Origin: Candidatus Endomicrobium procryptotermitis
GTDB taxonomy: Bacteria > Elusimicrobiota > Endomicrobiia > Endomicrobiales > Endomicrobiaceae
Length of the DNA: 34,165 nucleotides
Direction of reading: 5' to 3'
NCBI GenBank assembly: GCA_031279415.1
Contig: JAITIP010000034.1
Coordinates: 1 to 34,165, forward strand
Of the stretch, positions 7,744 to 15,556 are shown piece by piece (positions within the stretch are counted from its first letter, which is position 1; each line of letters begins with the position of its first letter). The translations under genes and the position numbers were made by a program. The notes under the pieces are model-generated. The model saw only the letters and a program-made list of their open reading frames with translations. It had not been told where the DNA came from and did not search any database.

Positions 7744-8919
7744 CTAAAAGGAATCAAGCTGAATGCCTATGGCAAGTTCTAAAGCATAATAACTGCTGTT
7801 GAGGTTGTAAATTATGTCAAGTTCGTTTTCGTCGTAGTCGGGTTTTGTCGCGTCTTTCTCGGACATTTCGGCTTTAAAATATTGTTCTTTCCAAAATTCA
7901 TATTCCATAAACGCCTTATGCGTCTGAAGTTTTATCTGTTCTTCAATTTTAGATCTCTTAAGAGTAGTCCCTCTTGCGTTGATTTTACCCTGCCTGACTC
8001 TCGAAAAACTTCCGCCTCCATCAAAAATTGGGAGATTTGCGTTTATCGAAACATACCAACTGCTCTCATCGCCTATGACTCTGTCGCCCAGCCACTCCTG
8101 TCCAACTCCAACCGAAATCATCGGGAACCTCTGCATAGATAATAAATTTACCATCAGTCCGTCTATGGACTCCTGTGCCTGCGTAGTTTGCATTTCCGGC
8201 CTGAACTGATACGCCCACAACATGCATTGATTCAAATCGAATTTTTTGATTTTAGCGGCAAAAACTCCTTCGATTTTCACCGTAACGTCAAGTTCAAGCC
8301 CGATGGCGTACAAAAGATTTAAAATTTCTTTCTCATAATTCAATTTCATAATATCAACTTTTTTTTGAATTCCATAAGTTTCGGCCGCAGATTTATTTTT
8401 CAAATTTTCAAGCTGTTTTAAAAGCAATGCGTATTTTTCTCTGTACATAAGACAAGTGTTAAAAACGGTTTTAACTTTATTAATTACATTATTCTTTACG
8501 GCGTTTGCTTCATTTTTAACTTTATTCATATTCATTTCGGCAAGTTTGTTTGTAGTCTTGATTCTGCCGCCGGCATAAATACTTTGCAATACAGATAAAC
8601 GCGTGGAAAAATAAATATCTTTGTTTTCTCCTGGCAGATATACTGGAACAGGGGACAATTGTCCCGCCAAGATAAGCGGTTCCATATTATTGAAGCGCGA
8701 AGCATTCAAATTCAAATCTATTTTAGGAAAATACAAAGACTGCGATTCTTTTATGCGCTGCTGAGCGAAATCTATGTTTTGAGAATGGATCAATATATCG
8801 TGATTTATATTGACAGCAGTTTGCACGCTTGACTCTTCGGTCAATATCTTTTCATAACCGATGGAATAAGCAAGCTGCGAAATAAAACATACTGCAAGTA
8901 AAATAAAAGCCTTTTTCAT
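7744..8919 (-). CDS. TolC-family outer-membrane protein, short form
   Basis: The 391-residue protein has a signal peptide (MKKAFILLAVCFISQLAYS) and two tandem halves, each with the outer-membrane efflux pattern: amphipathic strands, then long helices. SLYFPKIDLNLNASRFNN and LSVLQSIYAGGRI are in the first half; MQRFPMISVGVGQEW and ANLPIFDGGG in the second. Family members are trimeric outer-membrane channels for type I secretion or efflux. It is short (TolC is about 470 mature residues): in both halves the helical part after the conserved G-x-D-x turn looks reduced by roughly two to three heptads. Its ATG overlaps the argH stop (ATGA). No inner-membrane pump or membrane-fusion protein is in the window, so its partner is unknown; a structural rather than pump role is possible. 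Confidence 0.8.
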   Translation of the reverse strand: MKKAFILLAVCFISQLAYSIGYEKILTEESSVQTAVNINHDILIHSQNIDFAQQRIKESQSLYFPKIDLNLNASRFNNMEPLILAGQLSPVPVYLPGENKDIYFSTRLSVLQSIYAGGRIKTTNKLAEMNMNKVKNEANAVKNNVINKVKTVFNTCLMYREKYALLLKQLENLKNKSAAETYGIQKKVDIMKLNYEKEILNLLYAIGLELDVTVKIEGVFAAKIKKFDLNQCMLWAYQFRPEMQTTQAQESIDGLMVNLLSMQRFPMISVGVGQEWLGDRVIGDESSWYVSINANLPIFDGGGSFSRVRQGKINARGTTLKRSKIEEQIKLQTHKAFMEYEFWKEQYFKAEMSEKDATKPDYDENELDIIYNLNSSYYALELAIGIQLDSF

Positions 8920-10271
8920 TTTTCCTTCTTAAGAAGATTTTTCATTGATTTTATCTGTCTTTCTACGGATTTTCTCGAAGTCGCACCGTAAGAAGTTTTC
9001 ATTTCAACAATATTCTTAAAATCTATATATTTATAAATGTCCATCTTAAATGCCGGATAACGTTTGGGATAAAATTTATTGTACTCGTGGAGTGTCAGTT
9101 CGTTTAGAGTTTTCGAATTTTTAATACAATACGAAACTATCTCTTTTACCACGCCGTGCGCTTCCCTGAATGGAACGCCTCTTCTGGCGAGATAATCGGC
9201 GATCTCCGTAGCTGCAATAAAACCTTTTTCCATACTTTTTAAAGTGTTTTCTTTAACGAATTTCATTCCAGAAACCATTTCACAGGCGACTTTCATGCAC
9301 ATTTTTATATTGTCACAGACATCAAAAACCGAAGGCTTGTCTTCTTGCAAATCTCTGTTATACGTCAAAGGAAGAGCTTTGATAATCGTAAGCAAAGCCA
9401 TCAGAGCACCGAAAATTCTTCCCGATTTGCCTCTTATGACTTCTGCACAGTCCGGATTTCTTTTCTGCGGCATTATTGAAGAACCTGAAGTAAATTTATC
9501 GGCTATTTTAATGTAAGCAAATTCTGGATTCATCCACAAAATTATCTCTTCGCAAAACCGCGTAAGATGAACGGCCAGCATCGAAACACAAAATACGAAT
9601 TCGACTGCGAAATCTCTGTCGCTCACTCCATCAAGAGAATTTTCACATACACCGCCAAATCCCAACAGTTTCGCCGTAAAATGTCTGTCTATTTTAAACG
9701 ACGTTCCGGCAAGAGCCGCACTTCCTAAAGGGGAGATATTTATTCTTTTGCGGCAATCATAAAATCTTTCTTTATCTCTTTGCACCATATATGCATAAGC
9801 CATAAGATGATGAGCCGCCGATATCGGCTGTGCAGGCTGCAAATGCGTAAAGCCAGGCATTAGCACATCAATATTTTCCTGTGCTTTTTTCACAATAATT
9901 CTTTGAAACTCTTCTATGAGATTAATACAGCTATCCGTTTCTTTTCTTAAATAAATCCTTAAATCCGCAGCGGCTTGATCGTTGCGACTTCTGGCCGTAT
10001 GCATTTTTCCGCCGACAAGACCTATCCGCCTGATAAGCTCTTTTTCTACAGCAAAATGAATATCTTCCTCTTTCGGCAGCTGCCGACCTTTTTGCAAATC
10101 TCTCAAAATAGACTGCAATCCAGAAATGATTCGTTTTCCTTCCGAAGATTTAATTATTTTAGTTTTGACGAGCATTTGTACATGAGCAATAGACCCCATT
10201 ATATCGGCTTCGGCAAGCCTGCCGTCAAAAGAAAAAGAGCCGATAAATTGTTCAAAATTGAGTTTGTTCAT
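8916..10271 (-). CDS. argH: Argininosuccinate lyase
   Basis: Cleaves argininosuccinate to arginine and fumarate, the last arginine step. The 451-residue protein belongs to the fumarase/aspartase superfamily and keeps its three conserved regions: HTARSRNDQ (91-99), FTHLQPAQP (141-149) with the acid/base His, and the flexible signature loop GSSIMPQKRNPD (263-274) with the catalytic Ser. Length is normal. The ATG is preceded by AGAGGT. It lies 126 bases after argG, behind a hairpin, and its stop overlaps the start of the TolC-like gene by 4 bases, so arginine synthesis and the envelope genes share a transcript. Confidence 0.95.
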   Translation of the reverse strand: MNKLNFEQFIGSFSFDGRLAEADIMGSIAHVQMLVKTKIIKSSEGKRIISGLQSILRDLQKGRQLPKEEDIHFAVEKELIRRIGLVGGKMHTARSRNDQAAADLRIYLRKETDSCINLIEEFQRIIVKKAQENIDVLMPGFTHLQPAQPISAAHHLMAYAYMVQRDKERFYDCRKRINISPLGSAALAGTSFKIDRHFTAKLLGFGGVCENSLDGVSDRDFAVEFVFCVSMLAVHLTRFCEEIILWMNPEFAYIKIADKFTSGSSIMPQKRNPDCAEVIRGKSGRIFGALMALLTIIKALPLTYNRDLQEDKPSVFDVCDNIKMCMKVACEMVSGMKFVKENTLKSMEKGFIAATEIADYLARRGVPFREAHGVVKEIVSYCIKNSKTLNELTLHEYNKFYPKRYPAFKMDIYKYIDFKNIVEMKTSYGATSRKSVERQIKSMKNLLKKEK

Positions 10272-10334
10272 TAATGACCTCTATAAATAAGATTTTATAA
10301 TTTATATATTGTTTTGTAAAATAGCCATAATACA
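10272..10334 (-). promoter_or_regulatory. Possible weak promoter upstream of argH
   Basis: Below the argG hairpin the minus strand carries TTTACA followed after about 15 bases by TATAAA, then a short leader with AGAGGT before argH. The spacing is shorter than ideal. It could restart transcription after the hairpin, but read-through is equally plausible. Confidence 0.25.
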
Positions 10335-10370
10335 AAATGGCGCCGGTTTAATTTCTTTTAAAGCGGCGCC
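10334..10370 (-). terminator. Hairpin terminator/attenuator between argG and argH
   Basis: GGCGCC at 10339-10344 pairs with GGCGCC at 10365-10370. The stem extends inward through a G-C pair, one mismatch and five A-T pairs to a 6-base loop. On the minus strand it is followed by ATTTT. The GC-rich stem stands out in AT-rich surroundings. With only four T it may be leaky, giving partial read-through into argH. Confidence 0.6.
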
Positions 10371-10397
10371 GTAATGCTTTACCATATTTTTAAGGTT

Positions 10398-11600
10398 TTA
10401 TTTCTTTCTCATTAAAGCCTGAACTTTTATCGGCAAGCCGAATAAATTGATAAATCCTTCGGCGTCTTTTTGATTATAAATTTCGTCTTTTTCAAAAGTG
10501 GCAAGCTCTTCCCAGTACAGAGAATATTTTGCCTGTCTTGAAACTGGAATTATATTGCCTTTGTAAAGTTTCAATTTTATTTCTCCAGTAACATATTTTT
10601 GAGTGCTGTCGATAAAAGCGTCCAGAGCTTCTCTTAAAGGAGAAAACCACAATCCGTAATAAGTAAGTTCGGCCCATTTATGCGCAAGTTCCTGTTTAAA
10701 ATGAAAAGTATCTCTGTCTAAAGCTAATTCTTCAAGTTCTCTGTGAGCGGCATATAAAAGCTTTGCAGCAGGAGATTCATAAACTCCCCTTGATTTCATG
10801 CCGACAAGCCTGTTTTCAACCATATCGGTTCTTCCTATGCCATTTGCTCCGGCGATTTTATTCAAATAAGAGACCAATTCGACAGGCTCGGTTTTTTTGC
10901 CATTTATGGTAACAGGAATACCTTTTTCAAATCCTATTTTTATATATGTCGGCTTATTTGGGGCTTTCTGCGGAGAAACAGTCATCTTAAACATAGATTC
11001 ATCATACTCGTTTTTCATATCTTCCATCACTCCGCCCTCATAAGAAATATGCCACAGATTGGCATCGGAAGAATAAGGTTTTGCTTTTGTCACGGTAATC
11101 GGAATGCCTCTTTTTTTAGCGTAATTCATCGCGTCTTGCCTTGAACGTATATTCCATTCTCTCCACGGCGCTATAATTTTCACGTTCGGTATCAAAGCTT
11201 TAAATGTAAGTTCGAATCTTACTTGATCGTTTCCTTTGCCCGTTGCTCCGTGACATACAGCGTCGGCCTTTTCTTTTTTTACGATCTCTGCGATTTTTTT
11301 CGCGATGACTGGTCTGGCCAGAGAAGTTCCGAGATAATATTTATTTTCATACAAAGCGTCGGCCTTTACGGCTTTGTAAATGTAACCCGTTACGAACTCT
11401 TTTTTCGCATCAATTATATAAGATTTTGATGCGCCTGTTCTTCTGGCTTTTTCATTCAATCCTTTCAGCTCTTTGCCCTGACCCACATCCACACAGCACG
11501 CTATGACTTCGCATTTGTAATTTTCTTTTATCCACGACAGAATAATGGACGTGTCAAGCCCGCCGGAATAAGCCACCACTACTTTTTTGATGTCTGCCAT
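10398..11600 (-). CDS. argG: Argininosuccinate synthase
   Basis: Ligates citrulline and aspartate with ATP to argininosuccinate. The 400-residue protein has the N-type ATP pyrophosphatase P-loop AYSGGLDTS (10-18), [15 protein letters not shown] (115-129) for citrulline/aspartate binding, and APWREW (143-148). Further family blocks include [15 protein letters not shown] and the C-terminal RQAKYSLY. Length is typical. The ATG lies inside the 3' end of argD (22-base overlap) with GGAGGA about 9 bases upstream, so translation is coupled to argD. A GC-rich hairpin follows the gene. Confidence 0.96.
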   Translation of the reverse strand: MADIKKVVVAYSGGLDTSIILSWIKENYKCEVIACCVDVGQGKELKGLNEKARRTGASKSYIIDAKKEFVTGYIYKAVKADALYENKYYLGTSLARPVIAKKIAEIVKKEKADAVCHGATGKGNDQVRFELTFKALIPNVKIIAPWREWNIRSRQDAMNYAKKRGIPITVTKAKPYSSDANLWHISYEGGVMEDMKNEYDESMFKMTVSPQKAPNKPTYIKIGFEKGIPVTINGKKTEPVELVSYLNKIAGANGIGRTDMVENRLVGMKSRGVYESPAAKLLYAAHRELEELALDRDTFHFKQELAHKWAELTYYGLWFSPLREALDAFIDSTQKYVTGEIKLKLYKGNIIPVSRQAKYSLYWEELATFEKDEIYNQKDAEGFINLFGLPIKVQALMRKK

Positions 11601-12766
11601 TTTAGCGCTTCCTCCAAAATTTTTATTGCCAAATCTATATTTTTTTTTGTTATCGTAAGCGGCGGCAAAAACCTTAAAACCGTATCGTGTGTACAGTTGA
11701 TTATAAGTCCTTTTTTAAGGCAGTAAGAAACTATTTCTTTTCCCGGAACTCCGAGTTCTATCCCCATCATAAGTCCCATTCCCCTTATTTCTTTGATAAG
11801 CAGATATTTTTTACCGAGTGCTTCAAATCTGAGATTCAAATATTTTGACAAATCCACCACTTTTTTTAAAAAACCGACGTTTATTATTTTCAAAGCCGCC
11901 AATGCCGCGGCGCAGGAAACAGGATTTCCTCCAAAAGTCGAACCGTGGTCGCCGTACGTAAACGCTTCGGCGCACTTTTTTCCGGCGATAGCCGCTCCGA
12001 GCGGAAGCCCATTCGCCATGGATTTCGCCAATGTCACTATATCCGGCTTTATACCATAATTTTCAAAAGCGTAAAACTTTCCGCTGCGTCCCATGCCGCA
12101 TTGTATTTCGTCAAAAATCAATAACAGATTATTTTTATCGCAAAGAAGTCGAAGCTCTTTTATAAATTTTTTATCAGCTGTAAAAAGACCGCCTTCGCCC
12201 TGCACAAGTTCAATTATTACGGCAACGGTTTTTTTGTTTATAAGTCTTTTTACGGAATCTATATTATTGTATTGCGCAAAAACAAATTTTTCCTGAAGAG
12301 GCTTTAAATATTCATGAAATTGCATCTGTCCAGTGGCCGCCATCGTAGCCATAGTCCTTCCATGGAAAGAATTTTCAAAAGAAATTATTTCATAACGTCC
12401 ACCGCTATTATAGCCAAACTTTCGGGCAAGTTTTATCGCACATTCATTTGCTTCCGCCCCGGAATTTGCAAGAAAAACTTTTCCTGCGGAAAAAGTCCTT
12501 TTCACAAGCTCTTCTCCAAGTTCAATCTGCGTGCTTGAATAATAGAGATTTGAAACATGCGCATACGAATCAAGCTGTTTTTTTATCGATTTAATCACGC
12601 TCTCATTACAATGTCCTAAATTGCAAACGCTTATTCCGGAAAAGAAATCCAGATATTTTTTTCCTTTATCGTCCCATATAAATGAGCCTTTGGCCTTTTT
12701 TACAACCAGATTGTTTCGTTTGTATGTGTGCATTAAATATTTATTTTCTTTTTGTATTATGTTCAT
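11579..12766 (-). CDS. argD: Acetylornithine aminotransferase
   Basis: A class III PLP aminotransferase converting N-acetylglutamate semialdehyde to N-acetylornithine. In the 395-residue protein NSGAEANE (101-108) binds the phosphate, FHGRT (134-138) packs on the cofactor, [13 protein letters not shown] (217-229) contains the PLP Asp, K248 in [14 protein letters not shown] forms the Schiff base, and [13 protein letters not shown] follows. Length is normal. It starts 12 bases after argB and overlaps argG. Enzymes of this family can also act as DapC, but DapL makes that unnecessary here. Arginine context makes ArgD the best call over ornithine or GABA aminotransferase. Confidence 0.93.
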   Translation of the reverse strand: MNIIQKENKYLMHTYKRNNLVVKKAKGSFIWDDKGKKYLDFFSGISVCNLGHCNESVIKSIKKQLDSYAHVSNLYYSSTQIELGEELVKRTFSAGKVFLANSGAEANECAIKLARKFGYNSGGRYEIISFENSFHGRTMATMAATGQMQFHEYLKPLQEKFVFAQYNNIDSVKRLINKKTVAVIIELVQGEGGLFTADKKFIKELRLLCDKNNLLLIFDEIQCGMGRSGKFYAFENYGIKPDIVTLAKSMANGLPLGAAIAGKKCAEAFTYGDHGSTFGGNPVSCAAALAALKIINVGFLKKVVDLSKYLNLRFEALGKKYLLIKEIRGMGLMMGIELGVPGKEIVSYCLKKGLIINCTHDTVLRFLPPLTITKKNIDLAIKILEEALKWQTSKK

Positions 12767-12778
12767 TTCAGCCTTCTT

Positions 12779-13528
12779 TTATTTTTTTATAACTGTTCCG
12801 TAAATATTCTTTATGCCTTTCGATCCTTCGGCAATCCAGACTTCTTTAACGCCTTTTCGCACAGAATTGTCGCAGCCTTTTATTTTTGGTATCATTCCGC
12901 CGTTTACGGTTCCATTCTTAATTAAAGGAGCAATATCTTTTATTTTTATTTCTTTTATGGTCTTTTTATTCTTATCCAAAACTCCCGCTGCATCGGTTAA
13001 GAACACAAGCTTATCTGCTTTAAAAGCTATGGCTATAGCGGTTGCCAGAGTATCGGCATTGACGTTCATCGCGTTTGCTCTGCTGTCGGATGCTATTGAA
13101 GCTATTACGGGAAGAAATCCTGCCTTTATAAGCGTTTCTATAAGCTTTTTATTGACTTTTATCGGCTCTCCGACAAAACCTAATTTTTTTATCCGTCTGC
13201 ATACAACGCTGTTACCGTCTTTTGCAGAAAAACCTACAGCAGCAACTTTATTTTTTATAAGTCCGCTCGTTAAAACTCTGTTTACTTTCCCGCACAGTGC
13301 CATTTCGACGACTTCAAGAGCTGATGCGTCGGTAAATCTGAAACCGTTCACAAATTTGCTTGTTATCGAAAATTTCTCCAAAAGCAAATTTATTTCGGGT
13401 CCGCCTCCGTGTACGAGTATTATATTTTGCCTTTGCGAAATTTCGGCCAGCTCTTTTAAAAACTTTCTCTGTACAGATGGATTTTTAGTTAAACTTCCTC
13501 CGAATTTCACCACAGTTAATTTTTTCAT
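12779..13528 (-). CDS. argB: Acetylglutamate kinase
   Basis: Phosphorylates N-acetylglutamate with ATP, the second arginine step and the usual point of arginine feedback. An amino-acid-kinase fold with VVKFGGS at the N-terminus, LVHGGGPEIN for substrate binding, NADTLATAIA in the middle, FLTDAAGVLD and GMIPKIKGC near the C-terminus. I choose the ATG at 13528 (MKKLTVVKFGG) because GAGAAGGA lies just upstream; the longer GTG start at 13543 would add five Arg/Lys-rich residues and put the ribosome site inside the gene. Length is then 249 residues. It lacks the N-terminal helix typical of hexameric arginine-inhibited forms, so it may be the dimeric, arginine-insensitive type (inference). It follows the nuclease gene after 17 bases. 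Confidence 0.94.
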   Translation of the reverse strand: MKKLTVVKFGGSLTKNPSVQRKFLKELAEISQRQNIILVHGGGPEINLLLEKFSITSKFVNGFRFTDASALEVVEMALCGKVNRVLTSGLIKNKVAAVGFSAKDGNSVVCRRIKKLGFVGEPIKVNKKLIETLIKAGFLPVIASIASDSRANAMNVNADTLATAIAIAFKADKLVFLTDAAGVLDKNKKTIKEIKIKDIAPLIKNGTVNGGMIPKIKGCDNSVRKGVKEVWIAEGSKGIKNIYGTVIKK

Positions 13529-13545
13529 TTTTTTCCTTCTCACTG

Positions 13546-14292
13546 TTAAACCCTTTCGGCCAAACAGACAGAATTTTTACATTTCAATTTGAAACCACAG
13601 TTTCCACATTTTGACGTATTCGGACTAAAATCGTCATCCATTATTTTTTCGGCAGTTTCCAAAGCCAAATTTATGCCATTTTCTATTTCTTCGTGCGAAC
13701 GTTTCGTATAAATCTTTATGTTATCGGACAAAAAATATGCCGATATTTTATCAGGCATAAAACCGAACACATTTTTGCAAGCATAGACATAAAAAGTAAG
13801 CTGCAAATCGCTGTCCACTCTTTGCTGGTCCCATGCTTTAAGATGCGTTTTGTAATCCATTATCTCTTTAGTTCCATCGGAATACTCATCTATCCTGTCA
13901 ATAATTCCTATAAATCTATATTTTCCGATGTTTGCATCAAAAGATTTTTCCGTATATAAAATTTTTATGTCCAAAACTGAAAAAGATTTAAAATAATTTT
14001 CAAGCATCAAGGTTCCGCGCCTATAATATTCAAAATTCTGCTGCGCAGTTGCAAAACCTTTATTTTCCCACGATTCGTCATAACATTCCATCAGACCCGA
14101 CAAATCCTTTCCGCCGCGGCTGTGATATTTTTCAAGGGTTTTATGTATTATCTGCCCGAAAGTTATATCGGCATTCAGTGGAATATATTGATTATCTATA
14201 TAAATGAGTTTATATTTATACGGACAAAACAAATACGTATTTATCCTAGAATAACTTATTTTAAAATCCGCCCTGTCAAACCCGTATTTCAT
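13546..14292 (-). CDS. RecB/Cas4-like PD-(D/E)XK nuclease with Fe-S cluster motif
   Basis: The 248-residue protein matches the stand-alone PDDEXK_1 exonuclease family. SYSRINTYLFCPYKYK (13-28) supplies C23; GQIIHKTLE (46-54) has H50; GIIDRID has D132; IMDYKTH gives D146-x-K148 of the active site; QLTFYVYA (164-171) is the QhxxY-type motif. The C-terminal cluster C229-x2-C232-x5-C238 with C23 fits a [4Fe-4S] site as in AddB and Cas4. It probably acts as a 5'-3' DNA exonuclease in repair. No cas1, cas2 or CRISPR repeats are in the window, so I do not call it Cas4. It overlaps rsmD by 17 bases and precedes argB, so it is a housekeeping operon member. Confidence 0.85.
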   Translation of the reverse strand: MKYGFDRADFKISYSRINTYLFCPYKYKLIYIDNQYIPLNADITFGQIIHKTLEKYHSRGGKDLSGLMECYDESWENKGFATAQQNFEYYRRGTLMLENYFKSFSVLDIKILYTEKSFDANIGKYRFIGIIDRIDEYSDGTKEIMDYKTHLKAWDQQRVDSDLQLTFYVYACKNVFGFMPDKISAYFLSDNIKIYTKRSHEEIENGINLALETAEKIMDDDFSPNTSKCGNCGFKLKCKNSVCLAERV

Positions 14293-14860
14293 TTTCAGGC
14301 CTATAAAAAGAAACTACTGTATCCCCGTATTTTTCTGTTCTAAATAAATCAAGCCCAGCGACGTTCCCCACTGACTCTTTAATATGTTTTTGTGTTATGA
14401 TAATGGAATCCTTTTTTAAAATATCATATTTTACCGCATTTTTAAGAGTCGGATACGTAAGGGTAAGCGCTTTTTTGTCTCCATCTTTATACGGAGGTCC
14501 CATAAAAACTATATCGTATTTGCCGGCAATAAGTTCAAACTGTTTAATTACATTGCATCTTACTATTGCAGCTCTGTCATTATATCCACACATATTCACA
14601 TTGTTTTTTATAAGTTTTAAAGATGCTTCGCTTATTTCGGCAAAAACACATTTTTTGGCCCCTCTGGAAAGAGCTTCTATTCCAACCGAACCAACGCCGG
14701 CAAACAAATCCAAAAAATCACAGTCTGGAAGTCTAAACTGAATGATATCAAAAACAGATTTTTTCATTCTTCCAAGCATCGGACGGATAGACAAATCGTC
14801 CTGTGGCAAGGTTTTCAGTATTCTCCCGCGGGCATCTCCTGCGATAATTTTTAAAGTCAC
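14276..14860 (-). CDS. rsmD: 16S rRNA (guanine-N2)-methyltransferase RsmD-like
   Basis: A class I SAM-dependent methyltransferase of the RsmD family, which methylates G966 of 16S rRNA (E. coli numbering). The 194-residue protein has the family N-terminus KIIAGDARGR, the IRPMLGRMKKSVFDII block, SAM motif I DLFAGVGSVGIEALSRGA (51-68), and acidic motif II FAEIS. The catalytic motif IV, normally DPPY/F, reads MGPPY: the first Asp is replaced by Gly (codon GGA). The rest is intact, so activity may be altered. It begins with GTG, 3 bases after the yjbQ stop, and overlaps the nuclease gene. The usual neighbour coaD is not present. Confidence 0.88.
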   Translation of the reverse strand: MTLKIIAGDARGRILKTLPQDDLSIRPMLGRMKKSVFDIIQFRLPDCDFLDLFAGVGSVGIEALSRGAKKCVFAEISEASLKLIKNNVNMCGYNDRAAIVRCNVIKQFELIAGKYDIVFMGPPYKDGDKKALTLTYPTLKNAVKYDILKKDSIIITQKHIKESVGNVAGLDLFRTEKYGDTVVSFYRPENEIRV

Positions 14861-14863
14861 TTA

Positions 14864-15280
14864 TTATTCTCCGAAAACCTGCACGAATACTTTTCTGCTT
14901 CGGGGTCTGTTATCAAAATCGACTAAGATTATCTGCTGCCATGTTCCCAGCAGCAAAGATTTTGACGCTATGGGAATAGTTTTTGATGTACCTACAAGCG
15001 ATGAGCGTAAGTGGGAAAAGCCGTTGCCGTCATGCCATTTTTCGTCATGGCCGTAAACGCCTTTTTCTGGAGCAATGATTTCAAGCGCTTTGCGAAAATC
15101 CGATATTAATCCAGTCTCAAATTCAAGAGTAGTTACCGCCGAAGTGGAGCTTGACACGCTTATTGTAACCAAACCATTTTGTACCCCTGAACGCGAAACA
15201 ATCCTTTTAACATCATCAGTAATATCAGAAATATCCGTATATCCTTTAGTTTCACGGCTGATATATTCAGAGTAAATCAT
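14864..15280 (-). CDS. yjbQ: YjbQ/UPF0047 family protein
   Basis: A small single-domain protein of 138 residues. The family folds into a compact beta structure; some members show weak thiamine-phosphate synthase activity, but the physiological role is unsettled. The family blocks are clear: GLVTISVSSSTSAVTTLEFE (36-55), APEKGVYGHDEKWHDGNG (69-86), SHLRSSLVGTS (89-99) and the ending LGTWQQIILVDFDNRPRSR. In the usual DGNGHSH motif the first His is Phe here (DGNGFSH), which may affect the metal/substrate site. The ATG has TGAGGAAAG upstream. It is the first gene of the rsmD-arg cluster behind a good promoter. Confidence 0.88.
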   Translation of the reverse strand: MIYSEYISRETKGYTDISDITDDVKRIVSRSGVQNGLVTISVSSSTSAVTTLEFETGLISDFRKALEIIAPEKGVYGHDEKWHDGNGFSHLRSSLVGTSKTIPIASKSLLLGTWQQIILVDFDNRPRSRKVFVQVFGE

Positions 15281-15362
15281 AATCTTTCCTCATAAAAATT
15301 CTTTGAAAAGGCAAGAAAATAGGCAGGTTTCCAAAACCTTTGTCCGCCCCGTTATTGCAACA
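15281..15362 (-). promoter_or_regulatory. yjbQ 5' leader with a small hairpin
   Basis: The leader between the predicted transcription start and yjbQ is about 80 bases. It holds a perfect 6-bp stem AGGTTT-CCA-AAACCT (15325-15339), flanked by GGC/GCC that can extend it with an internal loop, and a GC-rich patch (GGGGCGG) unusual for the region. I match it to no known riboswitch. Confidence 0.25.
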
Positions 15363-15369
15363 TGGAGCA

Positions 15370-15398
15370 ATTATACATAAATTATAAAAAAAAGGCAA
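15370..15398 (-). promoter_or_regulatory. Sigma70-type promoter for the yjbQ-rsmD-arg cluster
   Basis: On the minus strand TTGCCT (15393-15398) is followed after exactly 17 bases by a consensus TATAAT (15370-15375), with an A/T-rich spacer. It lies between the giant ORF's terminator and yjbQ, the correct place to start this cluster. This is the best promoter match I find in the window. Confidence 0.7.
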
Positions 15399-15491
15399 AA
15401 ATATCAGTATCTGACTTCAATCTTCACAGGCACTTAATATTGCGGCTTGAAGATGCAATGTCTTGACGGACTTATAAAAATTAAACTATTA

Positions 15492-15530
15492 AAAAACCGC
15501 AGAGCTTTGTTAAGAAGCTCTGCGGTTTTT
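15492..15530. terminator. Strong hairpin terminator after the giant ORF
   Basis: AAAAACCGCAGAGCTT (15492-15507) pairs perfectly with 15515-15530 around a 7-base loop. Runs of A and T flank both sides, so it can work in either direction. It starts 27 bases past the stop of the giant ORF, ends that transcript, and insulates the yjbQ promoter from read-through. Confidence 0.88.
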
Positions 15531-15556
15531 ATTTTTTATTATTTTATCCCCACCAA

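Noticed and set aside
13529-13543. GTG start adding five residues to argB
   Set aside because: The Shine-Dalgarno is inside this stretch and sets the ATG at 13528; the family N-terminus begins there.
12813-13592. Plus-strand ORF of 259 codons opposite argB
   Set aside because: Antisense to a clearly conserved kinase gene; composition is that of a shadow.
13546-14292. Calling the nuclease Cas4 of a CRISPR system
   Set aside because: No repeats, cas1 or cas2 in the window; stand-alone family members are common.
15463-15492. Plus-strand promoter TTGACG-18-TATTAA
   Set aside because: It leads straight into a strong terminator and has no gene behind it; AT-rich DNA gives such matches by chance.
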